Part shown: in pieces, positions 42,263-53,338 of the stretch
How positions within the stretch are numbered: the stretch's first letter is position 1
How the letters are laid out: each line of letters starts with the position of its first letter
Assembly (NCBI GenBank): GCA_038030265.1
Contig: CM075943.1
Span: forward strand, 37,448,001-37,512,000
Direction of reading: 5' to 3'
Length of the DNA: 64,000 bases
Source of the DNA: Corythucha ciliata
Lineage: Eukaryota > Arthropoda > Insecta > Hemiptera > Tingidae
Made by a program: the position numbers and the translations under genes
The notes under the pieces: model-generated
Seen by the model: only the letters and a program-made list of their open reading frames with translations
Database searches by the model: none
Told to the model about the DNA's origin: nothing

Positions 42263-42640
42263 GGTTTCACAATTAAAATCAATTTTTATTGTCAAATGTA
42301 AAATAACCGTTAATCTTGAACAAGGCACGCCATGCTTCACAACCCCGAAAACTGCCCTGCCTCGTGAAGCGAGCTTTACACACTTTTCCAGCGGACAAGG
42401 CGCCTCTGGTGGCCAGAAGCAAATTCGGCTGTGGCCGGTTACATTTAAATATAACGTTGTGAGACACTATTTCACGCTCTCCCCCCAATTTGTTAATGAT
42501 TAAAATTAATCAAGATTTTTTTTTTTAATGAACGGAAGAACAAAGCAAACAAGCAATAATAAAAATAATATTAGAGTCACGATGAAGGCGCTTTTGAAGT
42601 CCCCTTCATCCCTGGAACAGAAAGAAAGGTATGAATTATG
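42263..42640. other. No gene; possible LTR remnant
   Basis: The DNA lies between two Gypsy relics of opposite orientation, and an LTR of either is likely here. I see no defined LTR ends. Confidence 0.3.
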
Positions 42641-43332
42641 TCGAATAGTCAGCGAGCCATCCAGGTGCACGGGAGACCCGCCCGGAGCGAGTTGTTTTGG
42701 GCTGCGCAGGGTCAGGAGGAGGGGTACTGGATATCTGTGTAGGACTGTCCCGATTTGTCGCCGATTGGCCCTCTTGTGTTTCCGGCGAGGTTGACGAAGT
42801 CTGCCGAACTTGCAGGACGAGTTGCGTCAGGAGAGGGTGTTGGTAAGAGAGCCGATGGCGGATTATGATGGACGTGAATGTAACAGAGAAGTGAGAGGTC
42901 GTCGGGGACCAAAGAGGCTAGTCCAGACTCCGTAGGCGTATCTGATGAATGTGCACCTTGTAAGACCTGCGATCGGCGTCCAGCACTTCTCGAATAGAAT
43001 CCGAAGGAACCGCCGACACTTCAGCTCTGACCCACAAGGGATGTTTTGAATCTGGCCGAAATTGTGCCCACACCGGGGTACCAACCCCGGGGGAAACTTG
43101 GAGGGGTTCTCAGGCTTCGGAATAGTCACGGATGATCCGAGAGCCCGGGATAGTGGTGTGAGCGGAAGGAACTTTGAATAACTTGTTGATGGGAGAAACT
43201 CCGGTATCCGATGAAGGAGTCGAGTGCTGTGTAGCCAGGACATGAGTTAGGCGGTCGGCAAGAGAGGCCCCGGGCAAATCTGACGCAGCTTTCCGTAGTC
43301 CTTGTTTTATTACGTCAACCATGCGTTCTTAC
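42640..43332 (-). pseudogene. Gypsy integrase C-terminal part, after a LINE insertion
   Basis: On the minus strand, ERMVDVIKQGLRKAASD and TQHSTPSSDTGVSPINKLF (43322-43180) follow the integrase Glu motif. VGTPVWAQFRPDSKHP, then RRSYKVHIHQIR and the tail TRSGRVSRAPGWLADYS (about 42690) complete the pol C-terminus. Frame changes separate the pieces. The upstream core is at 44208-43829, separated by a LINE. Confidence 0.75.
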
Positions 43333-43334
43333 AA

Positions 43335-43828
43335 ATGATAAAAAATACTATTTCGTATACATAATAAAAATGTCCTCCCTCACATGGGAAAAAAACCCGC
43401 GCATGAGGGAAGGAGTCTCTTATCTGAAAGAAAAATAAGCTAGTAGGTTACCTAAAAAGAATAAGCTGTACTTTTATGCTGACAAAAGAACCATTAAACA
43501 GAACAAGGAGCAATACAACAAAGATAAGAAATATAAAAAGTACCATTAGGAATATATCTTCATTAAAGAATCGAAAACTAACAAAAAGTGGTAACAAAAT
43601 TAAGCTATCAAATTACTACTTTTTTACAAAAATATAATTGTCACACAAAAAGTTGTTCAAAATCCTTTTGAAACACTGCAACTCCCATTTAGTTTTTATA
43701 GTTAGGGGAAGACAATTGAAATATTGTACACCAATGTAGAACCATTGTCTTTGGGCTGACATAGGAAGGGTATGGAATAAGCAAATTCTCCTTCGATCTA
43801 GTTTCAAATAGTTTTTTGGGGGTCGTAT
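43335..43828 (-). mobile_element. 5'-truncated CR1-type LINE inside Gypsy integrase
   Basis: The frame 43858-43616 reads RRICLFHTLPMSAQRQWFYI, then GVQYFNCLPLTIKTKW and CFKRILNNFL, the extreme C-terminus of CR1-like LINE ORF2. The AT-rich 3' UTR runs to about 43335. It interrupts the Gypsy integrase between the second Asp region and the helix after the catalytic Glu. Confidence 0.75.
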
Positions 43829-44208
43829 GGCGCTGTCGGAAGATAGGTGATTCCCCAAGAGGCAAGGAACGTGGAAAAGGCTGTTGAAGAAAAGGGTGGA
43901 CCGTTGTCTGTAACAACTGACTGTGGTAGCCCGAAAATAGAGAAAAGTCTTTTAAGAAATTGAAGTATTCGAAGTGCTGAAGTCGAGTCAAGTATGTCAC
44001 ATTTGACCCAATTGGAGAATGCGTCAACAGCTAATGTGAAATGTCTACTTTCGAATTGGAACAAATCGATGTAAAGACGTTCCCATGGCACAAGTGTGTC
44101 CACCCATCCTCGTCCACCGAGTCGTCGATCGTCGTCGCAAGAGTGTCCATTCGTCATCGTCCATCCAGTTACCTCAGAATCGTCCATCGTCGTCGCCAGT
44201 GTGTTCAT
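43829..44208 (-). pseudogene. Gypsy integrase catalytic core
   Basis: The frame shows VPWERLYIDLF (first catalytic Asp), FTLAVDAFSNWVKC, then LPQSVVTDNGPPFSS (second Asp) and WGITYLPTAPYDP, ending where the LINE begins. The N-terminal zinc-binding part is replaced upstream by a GTC-rich repeat. Confidence 0.8.
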
Positions 44209-44275
44209 TCGTCGTCGTTCGTCGAGTTACCCCTGAATCATTCAACGGGTCGCAAGCGCGTCCAACCGTCGTCCC
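44085..44275. repeat. Degenerate GTCGTC-rich tandem repeat
   Basis: Units of about 55-60 bp with the theme GTCCA..CGTC..CGTCCATCGTCGTCGC occur about three times. The array abuts the integrase core and may have replaced its upstream part. Confidence 0.6.
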
Positions 44276-44662
44276 AGTCAGCAGATAAGCCGGGGACCTT
44301 AGCCAAACCCACCTGTCGTCGCTTCCTCCTACCCCACCAGTCGACAACTCGTTCCACAGGATACATCGTTCCAGGTTGGTGAAAATCCTGTCATGTATGC
44401 CTCTTATGCTGACAGAGGGATCAAAAAGGTAGAACGTAAAACGGCCATTCCTTTGCCATTCAAAATCCCATGGGAAGCTCCAGCAATCAAGAATCATAAT
44501 AATGTGTGCGAATTAAATGTCGTTGTTCTGAAGAATTTTTATTTGTGTATAATAAACTAAGATTTTCTTTACAAACCATCCTTTATCGTCCTTTCACCCT
44601 TTCGAACATAACGCCCTTTATATAAATCCAAACAGGATTGCCAGAAAAAAAAAAAAAAAAAA

Positions 44663-46671
44663 TACTTCCATTACCTATAGTACAGTCATTTGGTAGTTTT
44701 ACCTGGAAAGTTTTCCGGGAGTTTTGAAAATTGGTAATTATATATATTACGAGGTGCTCTTTCTGAATTTCAACTTTGCCACCTCGCACCTTTGCCGCTC
44801 GTGACGCCACATTCGCAAAATGGCGCCCAAAAACAGTTTTTTAACAATTATTTCTATTCAGACTCATTTTTCGACGATAACCTCTCAATACACTATGATA
44901 CTATAGAAGATTGTCGACAATTTATGTTCTAACGTTTTTTTCGTAAAACGTGTAGTTAAGGAGTACCAGTACCGCATAGCATGCACCAACATGCGTTTTT
45001 TTAAACATACTCATTTCCACACCACCTTTGAGGTAGAGTATACGGCGCGTTTTTTTTTTTTTTTACCGTGGTATCCCAGTAGGCCTAATCCACAAATCCA
45101 AAATTCAGTGTACTCTCCTCCTCTTCGCAGTTCCTGAAGAACCGGGCGTTGCAACTTCACTATCTGCAGTTGTACAGATCGAAACGTCACCGGCCGAAGC
45201 TTCGTCTACTCCGTCCGCGATGGGATTAACATCTTCATCGCAGCTCTCTTCGTTATCCAATTCGTGATATGTTTGCTCGAATACCGTCTCCGTTTCTTGC
45301 TCATCATCGCTATCTTGTGATAAAGTTTGTGAATTGTCACAGGTACCTGTACAATTTCTACATATAACAGAGCAATTCAAACCAGCCTTTTTGCATCAAC
45401 AGGCTTTGTGACACCCTTTTTTGCATTTGCAAGAAATAAGCCTTAACAATGTTTCCGGAGCACGGGGCTCGAGAGTTGTGACAGGAATTAGCCCGTTCTT
45501 ATTCCGTTTCCATCGCCATTGCTCGGCATTTGTTTCGTTCCCATACCAGTGCTGAACCTGGTGGTAGGTTTGGAAAGAATGTTTTAGTGCTGCTGCTTCT
45601 GTTGGGGGTAGCGACGCAAGATTAAATTTACTTTTATAAGCTGACGTTGTGAAACACTTATATCTATAGCTGTTTGAGGAACATTCGTCTTACTTTTCAC
45701 ATCACCGAAACTATACAGTTCGAGAACGAAACGTTCTCCAGCTTTGGCAATGGTCTCTGGATCAGCATTTGGATTTTTGAATACCTGGATGATGTCATTC
45801 AACCCAGGATTTCTTTGAAGTACATTTATGTGTTTCATTTTTCCGTGATTGAAGAATGCCGAGGTTGTATCACAGCCACTGAAGGCGTGCAAAAATAAAA
45901 TGTGTTCTGCGGCTGTTTTATCTATGATACTTTTTGTTGAGTACATTTGTGGCAAAACTTTCCCCTTTCCAGGCCTGAGAAAAAATATATTTGAACGCGT
46001 AGATAGAGCAGACAAAAGAATATTTAAGGAGATCTATATCTTCACCTATTATAATAACACTAACGAAGGCCAGTGAAACGCTTATTGCTGTATTAATTAT
46101 TAGTGTATCCCCAACTTCCTTAGCTTGCTTAACCATGACGTTTTCAGATTCAAATTTTGTCTTTAACATTTCGATGAGACGTTTCTTATTTCCATCATTA
46201 CCAAGGAATTTATTTTGTGACACAGTTGGGATCATTGTCTCATCAAAAAGTACGTCTACACAAGCATTTTTTCCTCCTCACGAATTCGTGAAGAGGACTA
46301 AATCTTTCATATTAGTATAGATCAAACTTCACAACGTCGCCATCACCCATAAAATGGACTCCGTACATTTGGTTTTACAGAAAACCAGTTGAAAGATGAA
46401 TTGAAGGAAATCTTGTCTAGTTTAATTATGTATATGAGTGTTTCCGTCGAGAAATGATTAGGAAAAGAGATATTATCAAAAAACTGTTTTTAGGCGCCAT
46501 TTTGCGAACGTAGCGTCACGAGCGGCAAAGGTACGAGGTGGCAAAGTTGAAATTCAGAAAGAGCACCTTGAGATCTACAAAATTGCCAGTTTTCAAAACT
46601 CCCGGAAAACTTTCCCGGTAACCTTTTTTTCAAGACCCAAATGACTATACTACTAGGGGAACGTGGAAGTA
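44663..46671. mobile_element. 2009 bp element with about 185 bp inverted ends and a PIN/CXC gene
   Basis: The left arm starts TACTTCCA (44663) and the right arm ends as its inverse (46671). The arms (44663-44843 and 46478-46671) share CAGTCATTTGG, AAAGTTTTCCGGGAGTTTT, GTGCTCTTTCTGAATTTC and TTGCCGCTCGTGACG. Both ends are flanked by A-runs, so a duplication cannot be resolved. The inside encodes a broken protein on the minus strand. No classical DDE transposase is recognised, and the superfamily is unassigned. Confidence 0.8.
45105..46300 (-). pseudogene. PIN-like nuclease plus Cys-rich (CXC) protein, C-terminal half
   Basis: Minus-strand order is NKFLGNDGNKKRLIEMLKTK and VSVIIIGEDIDLL (46235-46030; an acidic GEDxDLL motif like PIN/FEN nucleases), then after a frameshift NIFFLRPGKGKVLPQMYS and HILFLHAFSGCDTTSAFF (about 46000-45850). 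LASLPPTEAAALKHSF and YHQVQHW precede a Cys-rich block (CKCKKGCHKAC with a stop, then CKKAGLNCSVICRNC, about 45430-45350) and an acidic tail to 45105. I recall this architecture from many uncharacterised invertebrate proteins, often in repeats. Nuclease activity is inference. The N-terminal half is missing. Confidence 0.7.
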
Positions 46672-46820
46672 AAAAAACCCTCACGAATTTGGAAGGTGAA
46701 ATAAAATTCTTCAAAGCTTCCAGTGCGCGCACTTCAAGCTCGATTTATCACGCCATTGCCTTGTTTTCGTCGTGAAATAGTTTCTTGCAATGATTTAACA
46801 ACAGTTAATTTTTTAAACAG

Positions 46821-47055
46821 GAAAGTATTCATGAAGAAGTGGAAAGAGTGGAAGTCCTACTACGCTGTTCACTTGATGATTCGGCATCAGTACCTTTTGA
46901 AAAGCATCAACGCCAATGCGACCTACCCTGTGAAATTCGACGAAAACAACGTACATAAATATCCAGTTGCATTTAGAGACATGGTATATGAAGTGTATCC
47001 TTATCCCAATACAAATTTTAACTCAACAAGAGTTAATTCGAGCGATTTTAATTAA
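46821..47055 (+). CDS. Terminal coding exon of the DXD sugar-transferase-like gene
   Basis: The acceptor TTTTTTAAACAG is at 46809-46820. The first G completes the Arg codon begun at 18196-18197. The remaining 77 codons read KVFMKKWKEWKSYYAVHLMI, then FDENNVHKYPVAFRDM, and stop at 47053-47055. This is the end I expect for the family (a helix with HLLIRH, then FDExNIxxYxxTF). No membrane segment is in this part. An AATAAA lies at 47058-47063, directly after the stop, so the 3' UTR may be very short. The exon is undamaged although transposons reach to 150 bp upstream. Confidence 0.82.
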
Positions 47056-47057
47056 TT

Positions 47058-47063
47058 AATAAA
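47058..47063 (+). promoter_or_regulatory. Poly(A) signal AATAAA after the sugar-transferase-like gene
   Basis: The hexamer lies two bases after the stop codon. Other AT-rich signals downstream are less clear, so the true cleavage site is uncertain. Confidence 0.5.
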
Positions 47064-47334
47064 TATTAACTGCCGTAATCATGACCATCAACGAACATAA
47101 TTTCCGCTTTCAATTTTTTTCTCTCTCTTCCCATTGCAATGTTGCAATGATAATTTCTGAAAAGCCAACTTTGGTCAAATTGCTTGGTTTTTCGATCTAA
47201 TTCATCGCAAGTATTTTAGTTCGTAAGTTTTTCACAACGGGCCTAAATGAATTGAGTTAACCTGACATAATTATGTTTCGAGATGAAAATACGTGTAACT
47301 CCACCTTTCGATGTGCCCACAGATTCAACTAGTA

Positions 47335-47554
47335 GGCCAGTCAACAAGAACAATAAAATCGCAATCGGCTAGTTCTGATTTTTTTAATATGTTATTAGGA
47401 CCAGTACCAGTAGTCTAAATCCAAGTTTGCAGCTTCGAAAGACCTGTGCTAAAGTCTGCCCACTTAGGGATGGACTCTCAACAACAAACTAGAAAATCAG
47501 AACTAGCCGTTTAATTGTCATTTTAGCTATTTTTAGTGTTCTTTTCGACTGGGC
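47335..47554. mobile_element. 220 bp foldback MITE, TA duplication
   Basis: GGCCAGTC..AAGAACA..TAAAAT at the left and GTGTTCTTTTCGACTGGGC at the right are inverted relatives. GGCTAGTTCTGATTTT is repeated inverted further in. TA lies outside each end. A one-ended relative (TAGGCCAGTTAA) is at 50561. Confidence 0.7.
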
Positions 47555-47564
47555 TATACATAGA

Positions 47565-49345
47565 CTTGTGAGACTACTTTGTTACATTTTGAACCTTTAA
47601 AGCGAAAATAGTAAAATTGTTAAGATTGAAAAGAAACAGACTTTAACTATTAGTTAAACATAGATCCATATTATGATGGTGAGTGATCAAACAAATACTA
47701 CTCACAGAGGTAGCCCACACGTACTCAAGAACCTTCAAGCCAAGTTTATGTGCTTAGATTATTCTAAGGGTTGGAGATCCGACGGATTCGCACTAACTTC
47801 TCGGAATATTAATTACGTTAGTAATAGACTATTTGAATTGTAAGCAAATCTATTAGTCACGCCGTCACGTGCTGAGCCACCACTCCTCTCTATAACGGCA
47901 GTAATGAAAATTGTTTACTCAGAATTGTAGGAAGTACTCAAACTCCACAAATTTTAGATTAATTGCTGCAAGCCTAATTGTAAGCTGTAAAGTGAAAGTA
48001 TAGGAACTGGCTCATCCTTCCTATGTGGGCTTTTCTTGAAGCGGGCTCCGGCTCATTGTGTTGAAGGATGTACTTTTTAAATCTATTAGCATCTGCAGAA
48101 TCCATCTCGAGAATCATAACTTTGTATAATACATAATTCAATTGGGGCTATAGGTCTGTTGGGAATGTGTTCATTATTAAAATGTGTAGGTAATCTGGGT
48201 AATTATTCTTATGTACTTTATCACGAAATGTTATGACCAGCATGATCGTAATAACACAACCTGGCACTGGCGAAGTGACGCGTGCCTGATCGCAAGGTTA
48301 TAATCAGGAATTGAAAATAAATTTAAAATTTTTTCACTTTTATAATTGTTTTTTTATTCAAACGAAATGATGACAGTGGAAACGTAAGATTTTAGAAGGT
48401 CCTCACTAACATAATACCTACTACAACTACCTACTATTGAATTGGGCCTATGTTTATTCAGTACTTTTTGTTCTTTTTTGTGTATAATCGCCTATCCGCT
48501 TCTGTTCGACCGCAAGCGCTAGTCAGTAGTCACTCTGTATTTTTCACAGCGTCGCCCAATAAATACTGAAAACAATGTAATCTCCTTATTCTCTGAATAT
48601 GAATCCAATGAGGAAGTTTCATGGGTCAGAACTTATTAATAAATCTATTTTTTAAGGTTTCGGAACCCAAAGGCTATCCCCAAAATAATGGGGGACCTTA
48701 GGTTTAGGCACTTCGAAAGGGGGCAAGGACAATATTATCGTCCTTGAATTCACCATACCGGATAGGCCTGGCGAAATTCTGGTTACGAAAGGGAAACTTT
48801 GGGTCAACTTGGGGGCGGTCATGGGACGATATATCCAGGTGAATTTAGGACCTATCCATGAGCCTGTTTGGGGGGGGGGGCATAATTCCGCTTTTCTCAC
48901 CGTAACGTGGTGGAACAAAAATCACAGACCTAATTTCCGAATTTTCTATGCTTTTAACAAGTAAGAATCCGTTGAAAAAACTAAAATCGGTCAATTTTTC
49001 AAGCCGTGAGAGGTGCCGCAATTTAGGGACAAATGTGGCGCGATCTGTTGACTCAGAATCACACCAAACCACCGCGGACTTTAGCCTTAATAAAAAAAAT
49101 TTAAGCCTAAGAAAAATAAGGCAAACGGTGTTTGCCTTGTTTGCTCTGAGGATTCGCCGCTGATTAAATATATTTTATGTGGATACCTTTATCTAAAGCG
49201 ACCGATTAATAAACAATTCGATACACAATTTATTAAAACTTTGAATAAGTTGGAGTGGTAATCCAACGTGCTTTACGTCCAACTACACACAAACTTCACT
49301 ATCTTTCACGTGAGCTAACATTTTTTTTCCTTAAAATAATCCAGC
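47565..49345. other. Intergenic, no gene recognised
   Basis: AT-rich DNA with G- and C-runs (for example G10 at about 48871-48880). No coding motif, array or clear TIR pair was found. Confidence 0.4.
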
Positions 49346-49349
49346 CTGT

Positions 49350-49427
49350 AGTGGGAATCGAACCCACTCAGCAGACGATACCTGGGCATGAGAGTCGACG
49401 CTCTAACGACCTCGGCCACGTCTGCTG
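49350..49427 (-). repeat. tRNA-like sequence, probably SINE-derived
   Basis: The minus strand has GCAGACGTGGCCGAGGTCG (A-box/D-arm), CTCTCATGCCC (a possible CAT anticodon loop) and GTGGGTTCGATTCCCAC, a perfect T-arm. The acceptor stem does not close, so a working tRNA is unlikely. Confidence 0.6.
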
Positions 49428-49839
49428 GGCAATTTATTAAAATTTTAATATTTTTATCACCTCTCCATTCACACTCTTACCCCCCACCCACCCCCCAAAC
49501 AAATAGTGGCGGTAATGGACCTACCGCCACTACCAACCAGTCCAATTGTTCTCCCCACTCAACGATAAACGTGTGCATGTTGGAAAATATTTCGAATTTC
49601 ATCCCCTATTGTAACCCCCCCCCCCCAATTCAACTTTATCAAGAAATTTCTGTGGTAATCGAAAACTTTTGTTAGGTTCATTTAATTTTAGGTCAGCTTT
49701 TTTTAGTTGAATTTTGAAGCGATGGGGGTAAACGAGTGACGTTTGGCGTTTCTCAAAAATTGCATCCCTTATTTTCTCCTTCAACATTTTTTGTAAATTT
49801 CTATCATAATCATAGTGTTTGTTCCATATCAACTGGTAA

Positions 49840-50130
49840 TATGTAGTGGTGACTGCTTGACCACATTAAACCCCCATTTTCCACCCCTCCCTTTCCACCA
49901 TTTGCCCCACATACAATACCGACCAAGGTGTTATGACTATTGTTTTCTGGGCCAAAGTGAATTTCACTAAATAAATTTCTTCGAGAGTTATCAGGCTAAC
50001 AAGTAAACGGCCATCAAGCGATAAATTCATTGAAACGTGAAAAAAACAACCTAATACGACCCATGTTTGTCACCATTACGGCGAGACCATTAGTGCATCT
50101 TTCAAAATGAAATGCACTAAAAACGCATCT
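49840..50130 (+). repeat. Dispersed repeat, copy 3 (partial, diverged)
   Basis: It shares ACAATACCGACCAAGG, TTTCTTCGAGAGTTATC, ACCCATGTTTG, GAGACCATTAGTGCAT and AAATGCACTAAAA with copies 1 and 2, in the same order. Confidence 0.75.
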
Positions 50131-52689
50131 TTTCCGAAAGCATGGGCAATGTCGCAGACTTTCGAACAAAAAATATTATGACCTTTTCCCTCTCTTTATG
50201 ACCCACAATGATACAACACATTATACATCATCGGCATGCAACAAAAATCCTGGGGGGGGGGGATACGGGTAGGGGAGTTCCTAGGGGTACCTCGCTCCAT
50301 TCACTATATGTATAGTTGGAAAACTTCCGAAAATAGTACTCGGGGTACGCCCCCCTGTGATAAAGTCGCAAAAGGCAAATAAAATGGCCGGCAGCCCGCA
50401 AAAAAGTTATCTTCTTGGCATTTTTCTACACTCTTAGTAACTACTACCCAATGGGCAGAATACTACTACTGTGTGATGTGAGAAATAGCCTTGTGGGAGC
50501 GCCCTATTTAAGAAAATTCAATTTTTGAAAAATGTGCAAAATCCCCATTTCGTGATAGGCCAGTTAATATAAACATCAAACATCGCAAATATGCATGTAA
50601 TTGTTTTTTCTTTTGCACATTGTTAGGGCCAATGAGAGTAGTTTATACTCAAGTTTGCAACCTTCAAAACCTTGTGCTCAACTCGTGGCACTCGACAAAC
50701 CACGAAATTCCATCAATTTTTTAGGTTGTTAAACAAAAATACCAGAAGAAAGCGTTTTTCGAGCATGACCACAGTATACACTGTTAAAGCTAACTAAATT
50801 TGCTACAATTTAAGCCATGCCCGAGCAGTTTACTCGAAGGAGTAAAATAAGCATGAAGTATTAAACCAAGTTACTTCATACACCTATTTACACACCTATC
50901 ATCACCTCAGATACACCTTAAAAACCTTCAAAATTGAAAAAATATAAAACCACATGTCAATACAAACAAAAGCCAAAAAAAGAAGAAGCCTGAGGACGTC
51001 CAGGATCCCTCGACGAAACGTCGCTGAAAACGAAAACGCCGGAGGATCGGTCAAAAAAATTAAAAACCAGAAAACAAATCACTCCTGCCTCCAAAATAAA
51101 AAATCATTAAAATAATTTTATATTTTAGTGAAATTATAAAACTTGGGAAATATTGCCTGACTACACGTTTGTAAAGAGTTGTATCTTCCAAACTGTATCT
51201 ACCAAAACCAAAATTGTTGACCAGAAAATTTAGCCTTCTAAATTCACTGTTCAAACATTTTTTAAATTAAATTTGTAAGTTGAAGATTGTTAATTTCCTT
51301 AAATTTAACATTTTACATGGAAAATTATTTTGTCTGTGGAACCTGTATCTTTCGATTTATAGGCAAAAAACCAAAACAAAAACACAAAGAAAATCTCGCG
51401 GTTCCCCCCGCCATGGTGGTTAGGAGGGGGACCATGTTGTCATTTTGTTGAAATTCTCCTCCTCATAATTTTTTTTCTACATTTGCCAATTGCCAAGGGT
51501 TGCCCCCCCCCCCCGGATTTTCATTGGTCACACTACCCTAAAACGACTAATTGAAAACTTCTGGTAAGGGAAAGTGGTACTTCATCATGTAGGTACTTCT
51601 TTGTCCCGCGGTTCTTGAGGGGGAATCCTATGCGGGACGGGAGGCGATACAGGAACTCAGCCAACTTTGGGACGAGACGGGATTTTTCATTTCCCGTCCC
51701 GCGTGCACTCCTAGTAGATGCATTTTTCGGGTTCTCAAAGGAAATAAGTGAGAGACGGAAAATAGCTAAACTATTTTATTTGAACAGGATTCAGGCAATA
51801 ATTATTTTTTTAATTCCACCGTTTTACAATTAGCAGGATTTTTTTTTCGAATTTTCTTTTTACCTAAATTTTTAATGTATTAATACGTTTCGACTAGCAG
51901 AGCGTTTTTTTTAAACAAAGAAAAATTTTTTTTAATTCAATTTAAAATTCGAGGAAATTCAATTCAAAACTTGGGCTCTGAAGGCCAAATTTGATTCCTA
52001 TAAGGTTTCATATGAGTCCATAAAAAATGAAATATTCCAAATACTTTAGGCGTAAAACGGTGGAGAAAAATGTGGGCGGGAGGGGGGTACTTGCATGGCC
52101 CCTTAACAACTGGCCAGAGCGTGACAGGGGCTGCGGGTTGCATCCCACACCCGGTCAGTGTTCCACACAAACACGCTCCGTTTCTCGACGCGCCAAGTTA
52201 AGCTGGAAGAATTTGACAGAGCCAACCTCACGGAATTGAAGTCTTTTGATTAACCAAAGGAAAAAAAATTGTTTCAATGTAGAGCCGAATCCGTAAAATT
52301 GTTTTTTATTGAACCAAATAACCCGCAAAATTGGTATTTTGAGTATGGCAATTTTCGCGAATTCTGTTGTTTGAAGATACTAACCCTTAAGACTGGTTTT
52401 TTGAACGACTAAAGCCCTTGAGAGCCCTTCCCCGTTAAACCCGTGAAAATAGTTTTTTGAAAAGCCGGACCCTCAAAGATTATATTTTTCATGTAAGCCA
52501 AGCCAAGCTCATGACTTTCTTTTTTCTGCAGAGCCAAACCCTCAAGATTGTTTTTTTCAACGATTGAACCCCACGAAATCGGCACTGCTGGGAAAAACGG
52601 AACTGTCTCTTGAAGCACTGTAGTCATAGCGAGATGTTTTAACGCTTGTCGATTCAAATTTTTACCTTTCCATATTTTGAACCAAAGCT
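50131..52689. other. Intergenic repeat debris, no gene recognised
   Basis: The run contains homopolymer stretches and a CTGAGGA..GAAAC motif at 50990-51019 (see findings). No protein motif was recognised on either strand. Confidence 0.4.
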
Positions 52690-52735
52690 GATAGACCAAG
52701 AGCCAGCGACGTAAAAAGTGCAACCATTTGCATAC

Positions 52736-53338
52736 TTGATGAGAAAAGAAAGCTCACTCCCACTAAACAATGTTTTATTTCGTGACCGCGGTTTCAGCTT
52801 AACGCCATCTTCAAACTAAACAATCCAACAAAAACACGACAAACAATCAAAAAATTTAAAGTCTACAAACGGTCAACAACTTAAAACTAAAGAAACAAGC
52901 GTAACAACATGTATTTATAACTTACCGAGCCAACGAAAAAACAACAACTGACAAGATACCGACTAGAATTAAATTGCCAATGAGCGCTCCCCTCTCTCTC
53001 CACTACCAGTACATAAGCTCAAGGCCGAACGCTGACAGGGGCCGAGATCGAACGATTTAATTTGGTTCAAACAACCATCCCCATATTCCGACGCATGACG
53101 AGTTATCTCCAAGAACTCCATCCATGTAAGCTTCGATCCTTTCTTTTGGGCATGCAAAAGCTTCACTCCGCCCTCCGAAGCATCAAATGGGTGTCCAGTG
53201 GCCAGCAAGTGGTTCTTGAACTCTGAAGGGCGGGTCGAGGGTGGCAAATCACGAAATAAAACATTGTTTAGTGGGAGTGAGCTTTCTTTTCTCATCAAAT
53301 TGATGGATGCTCCCACACTTCCGGCCTAATAATTCATT
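52736..53338 (-). mobile_element. Penelope-like element 3' fragment with 10 bp duplication
   Basis: The insert lies exactly between two copies of ATTTGCATAC (52726-52735 and 53339-53348). Its ends carry an inverted repeat (TTGATGAGAAAAGAAAGCTC and onward, 52736-52786 with 53248-53298). The minus strand encodes the end of a GIY-YIG-type protein. The right part (GAAGATGGCGTTAAGC..GAAACCGCGG on minus, about 52785-52815) is a pattern I associate with Penelope-like termini. RT is absent, so it is 5'-truncated. Confidence 0.7.
52969..53316 (-). pseudogene. Penelope-like GIY-YIG endonuclease C-terminal part
   Basis: The frame reads FKNHLLATGHPFDASEGGVK, then LLHAQKKGSKLTWMEFLEI, matching the end of Penelope GIY-YIG domains (HxxxxGHxF..LLHxxxKGxxLxxLExxEI), where Glu is catalytic. 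A short tail ends at 52969. The GIY and YIG motifs and RT are not present. Confidence 0.65.

Noticed and set aside
49350..49427. Functional tRNA-Met
   Set aside because: No closing acceptor stem despite a perfect T-arm.
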